A stretch of DNA of 10,338 nucleotides from an uncultured Arcobacter sp. (GTDB lineage Bacteria > Campylobacterota > Campylobacteria > Campylobacterales > Arcobacteraceae), in assembly GCA_913054415.1 (NCBI GenBank), contig CAJXII010000047.1, forward strand, positions 1 through 10,338. Reading direction: 5' to 3'. Position 1 is the stretch's first letter. The number at the start of each line of letters is the position of its first letter. The notes beneath the pieces are model-generated. The model saw only the letters and a list, made by a program, of their open reading frames with translations, searched no databases and was not told where the DNA came from. Position numbers and translations under genes: made by a program. Positions 1-5,281 of this stretch are shown here, one piece after another.

Positions 1-6
1 CTAATA

Positions 7-46
7 ATATTTTAAAATATAAGTTTTACTAAAATTATAAAACTTA
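7..46. repeat. AT-rich inverted repeats, possible weak terminator of the kinase unit
   Basis: Two adjacent symmetrical elements are visible. Positions 7-20 form a perfect 14-bp A/T palindrome. Positions 20-28 pair perfectly with 38-46 (TAAGTTTTA against TAAAACTTA) around a 9-base loop. Read on the minus strand, the second stem lies downstream of the histidine kinase stop and is followed by TATTTT, so it could act as a weak terminator. The stem has only two G-C pairs, so this is tentative. Confidence 0.3.
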
Positions 47-67
47 ACTATCATCTTGCTTTTATTT

Positions 68-86
68 GAGTTACTAACTCTTTTTT
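68..86 (+). terminator. Possible intrinsic terminator for a gene left of the window
   Basis: GAGTT (68-72) and AACTC (76-80) pair around a 3-base loop and are followed directly by six T residues on the plus strand. This polarity fits a plus-strand transcript entering from the left and converging on the kinase gene. On the minus strand the hairpin is preceded by A residues and not followed by T residues. The stem is only 5 bp, so the call is weak. The three plus-strand frames are all closed within the first 32 bases. Confidence 0.33.
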
Positions 87-130
87 AAACATTATCTAAA
101 TATCTGATAGTGCTTAAAATAAAGTTATAT

Positions 131-1627
131 TTACTCTTGATTGATTGGTAATATTATCTTAAACTCTGCTCCATTTTCTATATTGGATACGGTTAAAAAA
201 CCTCTTTCATGATTTTCTATAATATTCCTACTCATATACAAGCCTAAACCTGTTCCATTTTTACCTTTTTTGGTGCTAAAATATGCATCAAAGATTTTAC
301 TAATAATATCTTCGGGTATTCCACCTGCATTATCAGATATTTTTATCACAAAATCATCATTCTCTTTATATGCTATAAGATTTATCTCTTTGTGATCTTG
401 TTTTTTGCTCATTAGTGCATCTCTAGCATTTCGCACGATATTTAATATTACTTGCACCACATCATTTGTATGAAGATCCATAGTTATATTATCTTTAATA
501 GTAATATTTAATTTAATCCCATCAACTCTTAAAGTATAAGCGATAAGATCTCGAGCTTTTTCGATAAGATCTGAAATTTTAATATTCTCTTTTGATTTAT
601 CAGGTTTGAAGAAATCTCTAAATTCATCTATTGTTTTACTCATATAGTTTAGTTGTTTTTGAGTATCATCTGTAACTTTTTGAAGTGTTTCATCACTGAT
701 TTGCCCATCTATCATCTTCTCTATAGTGAGTTGTTGTATAAGCATAGCAGTTGCTTGAAGTGGTTGTCGCCATTGATGTGCAAGCATAGTTATCATCTCT
801 TCAAGTGCAGTTGATTTTGATTGTTCGATAATAATATTTTGTTGTTTTTCAACCTCTTTTTTTGATGTGATATCTTGTCTAACTGCAGAATAACTTATGA
901 TATTTCCATCTTGATCATAATTGGGAGAAACTGTAGCAAATACCCAATAGTATCCACCATCTTTTTTTCTATTTTTTACTTCCCCTTTCCAGGTTTTTCC
1001 ACTTTTAATAGTTTGCCACAAATCTTTAAATGCCTCTTTTGACATATCAGGATGACGGACAATGCTATGAGGTTGCCCTATTAGTTCCTTTTTTGTATAA
1101 CCACTAATATTAGAAAATGCTTGTGATACATAAGTGATGATACCTTTTAGATCAGTAGATGACATAATCACATTGTTATCTATAATATCATCTGAAATAT
1201 GTAGCTTGTTTTGAACATCTGTATATGAAGTAGAGAACTGCTTTAACACTCCTTTAAAGTTTTCGTCTAAAGTATAGTTTAGTTGTTCTAGTAACTCTTG
1301 AGATGCTATATTTTGGGTAAAACTAAATTTAATAAGAGCATATTTCAGCCCCATACATATAGCAAATAACTCTTCACTTTTGATATTTTTATTTTGTAAA
1401 AACTTTAATAGTTTGGTAATAACGGGACAGTTACCGATTTGTGCTTGATCTTTTACTACATCTATATAGTAGTCTAAAATACCAAAAGCATAATCTTTTA
1501 AAAATAGTTTATTATCAATATTATATTTTCTAAGCACTATTTTAGTATTATCATTGCTAATCCATAGATGTATAATAGTAGCTTTATTCTCTTCAAATAA
1601 TTTAATATGTTCAAGTATTGATTTCAT
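131..1627 (-). CDS. Soluble PAS-domain sensor histidine kinase (orphan, Aer-like PAS)
   Basis: A 498-residue histidine kinase without a signal peptide or membrane segment, so probably cytoplasmic. Residues 1-145 form a helical domain I cannot assign. Residues about 150-255 are a PAS domain with the IVRHPD motif (189-194) and W213, very like the PAS of the aerotaxis receptor Aer, where the Arg-His-Pro-Asp region and the matching Trp belong to the FAD pocket. FAD binding and redox or oxygen sensing are therefore inferred. A linker (255-278) leads to the phosphoacceptor box MLAHQWRQPLQ with His284. The ATPase domain has the N box (N400, NARDAL), G1 box (D432NAGGI), F box (around IFDAYFSTK, 445-453) and G2 box (GTGLGLYMS, 458-466), so all catalytic motifs are intact. 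It lies 13 bp after the small cysteine protein. No response regulator is adjacent. There is no Shine-Dalgarno sequence before the ATG; a TATAAT box ends 6 bases upstream. Confidence 0.93.
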   Translation of the reverse strand: MKSILEHIKLFEENKATIIHLWISNDNTKIVLRKYNIDNKLFLKDYAFGILDYYIDVVKDQAQIGNCPVITKLLKFLQNKNIKSEELFAICMGLKYALIKFSFTQNIASQELLEQLNYTLDENFKGVLKQFSTSYTDVQNKLHISDDIIDNNVIMSSTDLKGIITYVSQAFSNISGYTKKELIGQPHSIVRHPDMSKEAFKDLWQTIKSGKTWKGEVKNRKKDGGYYWVFATVSPNYDQDGNIISYSAVRQDITSKKEVEKQQNIIIEQSKSTALEEMITMLAHQWRQPLQATAMLIQQLTIEKMIDGQISDETLQKVTDDTQKQLNYMSKTIDEFRDFFKPDKSKENIKISDLIEKARDLIAYTLRVDGIKLNITIKDNITMDLHTNDVVQVILNIVRNARDALMSKKQDHKEINLIAYKENDDFVIKISDNAGGIPEDIISKIFDAYFSTKKGKNGTGLGLYMSRNIIENHERGFLTVSNIENGAEFKIILPINQE

Positions 1628-1633
1628 AAGGTT

Positions 1634-1641
1634 ATTATATC
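1634..1641 (-). promoter_or_regulatory. Candidate -10 box for the histidine kinase (leaderless geometry)
   Basis: The minus strand reads GATATAAT at 1641 to 1634, a perfect TATAAT hexamer, followed by six bases (AACCTT) and then the kinase ATG. Standard sigma-70 spacing puts +1 on the A of the ATG. No Shine-Dalgarno sequence precedes this start, which fits a leaderless message. The first G is the last base of the stop codon of the gene upstream. Confidence 0.5.
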
Positions 1642-1817
1642 TAAGATTGACTTTGTTTTTGTTGATAAAATGAGCAATCTATACCACTACTATTTTTAAC
1701 TACCATAGATGGTATAAGTTTTGATTTAAAACTATATGCTTTACATCCATAGGGTCTAGCAGGTTCCCAAGTAACAAAATAATATTTACATTTTTGACAT
1801 ATAATTCTTTGTGTCAT
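1641..1817 (-). CDS. Small four-cysteine protein overlapping the recR stop (often labelled uracil-DNA glycosylase)
   Basis: A 58-codon reading frame starts MTQRIICQKCKYYFVTWEP and continues with a PYGCKAYSFKSKLIPS stretch, an SSG motif and a C-terminal cysteine. The four cysteines (C7, C10, C25, C48) suggest a small zinc-binding or redox-active fold. From memory, proteins with this pattern (CxxC-x3-FVTW, GC+A-GFKS, SSG-x2-C) are widespread in Campylobacterota and other Proteobacteria and often carry the product name uracil-DNA glycosylase, although they are far too short for a known glycosylase fold and have none of its motifs. Its ATG overlaps the recR stop as ATGA (1814-1817), the arrangement of translational coupling. 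A GGGAAAA stretch inside the recR end is the only, poorly placed, ribosome-binding candidate. The ORF is real by family pattern; its function is unknown. Confidence 0.8.
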   Translation of the reverse strand: MTQRIICQKCKYYFVTWEPARPYGCKAYSFKSKLIPSMVVKNSSGIDCSFYQQKQSQS

Positions 1818-2386
1818 ATTTTTGTTTTCCCATCTATTGCTTTTGCTAAAGAGATTATATCAACACTATCTAAACTCACTCCTGTTGGTATCCCTTGAGC
1901 AATTTTGCTAAAATTAATATTAAATTGTTTAAGCCTATCTTCAATATAAAGTATATAAGCATCATTTGATAAACTAGGAGTAATAGCAAAAAGTATATCA
2001 GTAATATTGTTGGTTTTAATTAGTTTTATTAGATCATCTATAAGTGATATCTCAAGTTCATCCAAAACAAAATATTTGCCTTTGTATTGTTTAGATTCCT
2101 CTATAGTAAATATATCTTTTGCATTTTGGACTATACATAATAGATGTGATTCTCTAGTGGTATCTATACATATTTCACACACTTCATTTTCACTAATACA
2201 ATGACAATGTGTGCATTTTTTGATATGTTTGATAGCATTTTCTATACTATGAGCTATTTTTAATCCAGCATATTTATTGTCATTGATTATATAGTATGCT
2301 AGTCGTAAAGCAGATTTTTTACCAATAGTTGGCAATGCTTCAAAACTCTCTACTAAATCATAAAATCTTTCTAAACCTTTTTTCAT
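1814..2386 (-). CDS. recR: Recombination mediator protein RecR
   Basis: RecR acts with RecO (and RecF where present) to load RecA onto gapped single-stranded DNA. At 190 residues it has the usual length. The N-terminal helix-hairpin-helix region is seen as LPTIGKKSALRLAYY (18-32). A four-cysteine zinc finger follows (C58, C61, C70, C73). The Toprim region covers about 80-160, and the C-terminal IAQGIPTGVSLDSVD (162-176) matches the family's conserved segment. The Toprim glutamate expected at VVE in E. coli RecR is Q87 here (CIVQNAKDI). The gene is divergent from dnaJ across 66 bp and heads the unit with the small cysteine protein and the kinase. The start is set by the length match and by a -10 box exactly six bases before this ATG; there is no Shine-Dalgarno sequence, so the message may be leaderless. 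Confidence 0.96.
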   Translation of the reverse strand: MKKGLERFYDLVESFEALPTIGKKSALRLAYYIINDNKYAGLKIAHSIENAIKHIKKCTHCHCISENEVCEICIDTTRESHLLCIVQNAKDIFTIEESKQYKGKYFVLDELEISLIDDLIKLIKTNNITDILFAITPSLSNDAYILYIEDRLKQFNINFSKIAQGIPTGVSLDSVDIISLAKAIDGKTKI

Positions 2387-2392
2387 ATTTGA

Positions 2393-2400
2393 ATTTTATC
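2393..2400 (-). promoter_or_regulatory. Candidate recR -10 box (leaderless geometry)
   Basis: The minus strand reads GATAAAAT at 2400 to 2393, then six bases (TCAAAT) and the recR ATG. Typical spacing places transcription start on the A of the ATG. The box is one arm of the perfect palindrome 2393-2416 and mirrors the dnaJ -10 box. Confidence 0.5.
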
Positions 2401-2408
2401 TAAATTTA

Positions 2409-2416
2409 GATAAAAT
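2409..2416 (+). promoter_or_regulatory. Candidate dnaJ -10 box
   Basis: GATAAAAT on the plus strand gives a TAAAAT hexamer at 2411-2416. The expected start point is near 2423, leaving a leader of about 30 bases that contains the dnaJ ribosome-binding site AGGGG at 2442-2446. No CIRCE element (TTAGCACTC-N9-GAGTGCTAA) is present around it. Confidence 0.5.
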
Positions 2417-2452
2417 CGCGACAAAATGTTAAAAAATTATTAGGGGTAATAT

Positions 2453-3571
2453 ATGATTGATAAATGTTATTATGAAATTTTAGAAGTGCAAAGGGATGCC
2501 GATAAAAGTATCATAAAAAAAGCTTATAGAAAAATGGCGATGAAATATCATCCAGATAAAAATCCTAATGATAAAGAAGCAGAAGAGAATTTTAAAGCAG
2601 TCAATGAAGCATATCAAGTATTAAGTGATGATGAAAAACGGCAAATCTATGATAGATATGGGAAAGAAGGTTTAGAAGGTCATGGACAAGGACATGGTGG
2701 CTTTAGTGGTGGTTTTGAAGATTTAGGATCTATTTTTGAAGAGATGTTTGGTGGCTTTGGTGGTGGACGAAGATCTCAACAAAGAAAAACTTATAACTAC
2801 AATCTCGATACAGAGATTCAAATAGTGCTAGAGTTTAATGAAGCTATTTTTGGATGTGATAAAGAGATAAAATACAAATATAAAACAGCTTGTAAATCTT
2901 GTAAAGGAACAGGTGCAAAAGGTGGAAAACTAAGCACTTGTAGCACTTGTCATGGACAAGGGCAAGTTCATATGCGACAAGGATTTATGACATTTGCTCA
3001 AACTTGTCCAGATTGTCATGGATCAGGTCAAAGTATAGGAGCTAAGTGTCCAGATTGTAATGGTAAAGGATATGAAGAGGTTACAGATAGCTTTGAAGTA
3101 AAAATACCAGAAGGTGTAGATAATGGCAATAGAATTAGAGTTTCAGGCAAAGGAAATATAGCACCAAATGGCACTAGAGGAGATCTATATCTTAGTATGG
3201 TGGTCAATGAAGATAAACATTTTGTAAGACATGATGATGATATATATCTTGAAGTGCCTGTATTTTTCACACAAATAGCTTTAGGGGCTACTTTAAAAGT
3301 TCCAAGTTTAAAAGGGGAACTTGAACTAAAAATACCAGCAGGAACACCAGATAAAAAACAATTTACTTTTAGAAATGAAGGTGTTAAAAATGTTAATGGT
3401 TACGGAAGAGGTAATTTTATAGTTCAAATTAAGATTAAATATCCTACATCTTTAAATGCTGAACAAACAGAACTTTTAGAAAAATTACAAGATAGTTTTG
3501 GAGTTCAGAGTAAACCTCATGAAGATAGTTTTTCTAGTATGTTTGAAAAAGTAAAAAATTGGTTTAAATAG
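2453..3571 (+). CDS. dnaJ: Molecular chaperone DnaJ (Hsp40, type I)
   Basis: Co-chaperone that delivers unfolded clients to DnaK and stimulates its ATPase in the cytoplasm. All type I parts are present in 372 residues: a J domain (1-70) with the catalytic HPD at 33-35, a Gly/Phe-rich linker (about 71-106) with EEMFGGFGGG, and a zinc-binding region with four CxxCxGxG repeats (CKSCKGTG 147-154, CSTCHGQG 163-170, CPDCHGSG 185-192, CPDCNGKG 199-206). The C-terminal substrate-binding and dimerisation domains follow, with VPVFFTQIALGATLKVPSL at 268-286. The ATG is preceded by AGGGG six bases upstream. The gene stands alone: grpE and dnaK are not beside it. It diverges from recR and converges on recA. 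Confidence 0.98.
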   Translation: MIDKCYYEILEVQRDADKSIIKKAYRKMAMKYHPDKNPNDKEAEENFKAVNEAYQVLSDDEKRQIYDRYGKEGLEGHGQGHGGFSGGFEDLGSIFEEMFGGFGGGRRSQQRKTYNYNLDTEIQIVLEFNEAIFGCDKEIKYKYKTACKSCKGTGAKGGKLSTCSTCHGQGQVHMRQGFMTFAQTCPDCHGSGQSIGAKCPDCNGKGYEEVTDSFEVKIPEGVDNGNRIRVSGKGNIAPNGTRGDLYLSMVVNEDKHFVRHDDDIYLEVPVFFTQIALGATLKVPSLKGELELKIPAGTPDKKQFTFRNEGVKNVNGYGRGNFIVQIKIKYPTSLNAEQTELLEKLQDSFGVQSKPHEDSFSSMFEKVKNWFK

Positions 3572-3572
3572 G

Positions 3573-3592
3573 TTTATTATTCCAGTAATAAA
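3573..3592. repeat. 7-bp stem hairpin just after dnaJ
   Basis: TTTATTA (3573-3579) and TAATAAA (3586-3592) pair perfectly around the loop TTCCAG. It starts one base after the dnaJ stop and abuts the larger hairpin at 3593-3622. The stem is all A/T and weak on its own; it may assist termination or protect the mRNA end. Confidence 0.45.
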
Positions 3593-3622
3593 TATCTAAC
3601 AAGGCAAAAACCTTGCTAGATA
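3593..3622. terminator. Bidirectional hairpin terminator between dnaJ and recA
   Basis: Two 12-base arms, 3593-3604 (TATCTAACAAGG) and 3611-3622 (CCTTGCTAGATA), pair with a single A/C mismatch around the 6-base loop CAAAAA. It is centred in the 65-bp gap between two convergent genes, where a shared terminator is expected. There is no uninterrupted T run directly after the stem; T-rich sequence follows on the plus strand at 3635-3645 and on the minus strand as TTTATTA. Confidence 0.6.
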
Positions 3623-3636
3623 AAATAGTATATAAT

Positions 3637-4653
3637 TTATTTTTTCTCTTGAGTTTCTTCAGATGAGATACCCATAGCAGTTAATATTTTAGCTTCAATT
3701 TCTTGACAAAGTTCAGGATTATCTTTTAAGAACTGTTTAGAGTTCTCTTTACCTTGACCTATTTTAGAATCATTATAACTAAACCAAGCTCCAGCTTTAT
3801 CAATAATATCTAGTTTTACACCATAATCAATAATCTCACCCATTCTTGAGATACCCTCACCAAACATAATATCAAATTCTACTTGTTTAAATGGAGGTGC
3901 AACTTTGTTTTTTACAACTTTTACTTTTGTTCTATTTCCAATACTCTCTTCAGCTTGTTTTAGTGTAGCTATTCTTCTAATATCAAGTCTTACAGAGCTA
4001 TAGAATTTTAGAGCATTACCACCTGTTGTAGTTTCTGGTGATCCATATCCTGTCATACCTATTTTCATACGAATTTGATTGATAAATATTACAGTAGTAT
4101 CCATTTTATTTAAAAGTCCTGTAATTTTTCTAAGAGCTTTACTCATAAGTCTAGCTTGAACACCAACTTGCATATCATCCATATCTCCATCTATCTCAAC
4201 TTTTGGAGTAAGAGCTGCAACACTATCTACTACTACTAGATCAACTGCTCCACTTCTTATAACAGTTTCAAGAATCTCTAGTGCTTGTTCTCCATAGTCA
4301 GGTTGAGATACAAGAAGATTATCAGTATCAACCCCTAAATTTTTAGCATATATTACATCAAGAGCATGTTCAGCATCTATAAAAGCACAAACGCCTCCTG
4401 CCTTTTGACATTCTGCTATTGCATGAAGAGTTAAAGTTGTTTTACCACTACTTTCAGGTCCATATATCTCTATAACTCTACCTCTTGGCAATCCACCAAC
4501 ACCTAAAGCTAAATCTAATCCAAGTGATCCTGTTTTGATAACTTCTACAGGAACTACCTCTTTATCCCCTAATCTTATAAGTGTCCCTTTTCCAAAAGCT
4601 TTATCCATTTGTTTGATAGCTAAGTCAAGTGATTTTTTTTGTTCTTCGTTCAT
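3637..4653 (-). CDS. recA: Recombinase RecA
   Basis: DNA-dependent ATPase that forms the strand-exchange filament in homologous recombination. The protein is 338 residues, normal length. Visible motifs are the Walker A GPESSGKT (65-72), catalytic Glu95 in FIDAEHALD, Walker B around LVVVDS (139-144), INQIRMKIGM at the start of loop L2 (191-200), and ETTTGGNALKFY (207-218). It ends in a short Lys/Glu-rich tail. The start is supported by a strong ribosome-binding site, AAGGAG (4664 to 4659), five bases upstream of the ATG. The gene appears monocistronic: its own -10 box lies upstream and convergent dnaJ lies downstream, without the neighbouring eno found in some relatives. No LexA-type operator is visible, as expected for Campylobacterota. 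Codons 5-7 contain a run of eight A residues. Confidence 0.99.
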   Translation of the reverse strand: MNEEQKKSLDLAIKQMDKAFGKGTLIRLGDKEVVPVEVIKTGSLGLDLALGVGGLPRGRVIEIYGPESSGKTTLTLHAIAECQKAGGVCAFIDAEHALDVIYAKNLGVDTDNLLVSQPDYGEQALEILETVIRSGAVDLVVVDSVAALTPKVEIDGDMDDMQVGVQARLMSKALRKITGLLNKMDTTVIFINQIRMKIGMTGYGSPETTTGGNALKFYSSVRLDIRRIATLKQAEESIGNRTKVKVVKNKVAPPFKQVEFDIMFGEGISRMGEIIDYGVKLDIIDKAGAWFSYNDSKIGQGKENSKQFLKDNPELCQEIEAKILTAMGISSEETQEKK

Positions 4654-4684
4654 AATATCTCCTTCTGATGTTTTGTATAGTAGA

Positions 4685-4693
4685 ATTTTAGCA
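4685..4693 (-). promoter_or_regulatory. Candidate recA promoter (extended -10)
   Basis: The minus strand reads TGCTAAAAT at 4693 to 4685, an extended -10 form with a TAAAAT hexamer. The predicted start is near 4678, giving a leader of about 25 bases that contains AAGGAG. No convincing -35 is seen; that region overlaps the terminator hairpin of the gene upstream. Confidence 0.55.
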
Positions 4694-4709
4694 TATAAAT
4701 TTCAATAGA

Positions 4710-4742
4710 CTAAAAAATATGACAAATTGACATATTTTTTAG
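4710..4742 (-). terminator. Hairpin terminator ending the gyrA-asd-YqhA unit
   Basis: CTAAAAAATATG (4710-4721) and CATATTTTTTAG (4731-4742) are perfect 12-base arms around a 9-base loop. On the minus strand the 3' arm contains CATATTTTTTAG, so an A-tract, a small core stem and a U-tract overlap, as in many AT-rich bidirectional terminators. It lies 24 bp after the membrane protein stop and about 20 bp before the recA -10 box. Confidence 0.6.
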
Positions 4743-4765
4743 AAATATTTTATAAAAATAAGATT

Positions 4766-5278
4766 TTAGTGTTTGCCCACTTTACCTAGGAAATATAATC
4801 CAACAGATAGTGCGACAATAGAAAGTGCAAAATATAGCATCTCTAAAGCAGTATGGAACTCAGTATGTAAAACTCTTTGGAAGAAGCTAACAACAAGCAC
4901 CATTACGATAACTTTGGCGATTTTATCTTTTAGTTGATCAAGATTATGAATAGATAAGATTTTGTTGGTTTTTTCATCTCCCATAGCTTCATCTATCTCG
5001 CTAATAAAAAGTTCATAAAGCCCAAATGAAAAAATAAACATCACCACAGCTATAAGATATAGATCAACAGCACCTATGATACCTGATACTATATCTTCGT
5101 GAAATTTTTCAGGGTGAGCATGAGTTACAATAGTATTAAATGTATATTTAGCAACTCCCCAAATATCCATAGAAGCTACAGTAAATAAAACAAAAGCTCC
5201 TACAAGCCCAAAGATAACAGCAAGTATAACTACAAATCTACTTCGCCAAATAGCTCCTTCAAAAATAGCTTCAATCAT
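4766..5278 (-). CDS. UPF0114 / YqhA family inner-membrane protein
   Basis: A 170-residue integral membrane protein with four likely membrane segments, at about 15-38, 63-90, 118-137 and 145-166. The segment VDLYLIAVVMFIFSFGLYELFIS (residues 71-93), followed by acidic EIDEAMGDE, is the hallmark I recognise from the UPF0114/YqhA family. The loop after it, with NLDQLKDKIAKVIVMVLVVS (112-131), also fits. No biochemical function is established for the family as far as I know. There is no signal peptide cleavage site; the first helix probably serves as anchor. It is the last gene of the gyrA-asd unit, only three bases after the asd stop. Its AGGAAA ribosome-binding site sits inside the end of asd, which points to co-transcription and coupled translation. 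Confidence 0.85.
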   Translation of the reverse strand: MIEAIFEGAIWRSRFVVILAVIFGLVGAFVLFTVASMDIWGVAKYTFNTIVTHAHPEKFHEDIVSGIIGAVDLYLIAVVMFIFSFGLYELFISEIDEAMGDEKTNKILSIHNLDQLKDKIAKVIVMVLVVSFFQRVLHTEFHTALEMLYFALSIVALSVGLYFLGKVGKH

Positions 5279-5281
5279 ATT

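Larger units (their letters stand above)
2393..2416. repeat. Perfect 24-bp palindrome between recR and dnaJ
   Basis: Positions 2393-2404 (ATTTTATCTAAA) and 2405-2416 (TTTAGATAAAAT) are exact reverse complements with no spacer. The outer arms contain TAAAAT hexamers facing outward, one toward recR and one toward dnaJ. It may be a symmetrical double core promoter, a dimeric regulator site, or both. The sequence does not decide between these. Confidence 0.7.

Noticed and set aside
2007..2204. Plus-strand open frame of 65 codons opposite recR
   Set aside because: It is the shadow of a well-supported gene, with low-complexity Ser/Ile-rich translation and no ribosome-binding site.
2100..2386. Frameshift or truncation in recR because of its degenerate Toprim motif
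   Set aside because: The frame is continuous, has normal length and keeps the zinc finger and C-terminal motif, so the substitution is a lineage feature and not gene decay.
2387..2452. Heat-shock operator (CIRCE or HspR-type) upstream of dnaJ
   Set aside because: The only symmetry is the AT palindrome, which does not match TTAGCACTC-N9-GAGTGCTAA or an HAIR-type repeat.
3028..3270. Minus-strand open frame of 80 codons opposite dnaJ
   Set aside because: It lies wholly inside dnaJ; the translation is Ser/Leu/Pro-rich, has no family pattern and no start signals.
4654..4765. SOS box upstream of recA
   Set aside because: No CTG-N10-CAG or GAAC-N4-GTTC operator was seen, and Campylobacterota generally lack LexA.
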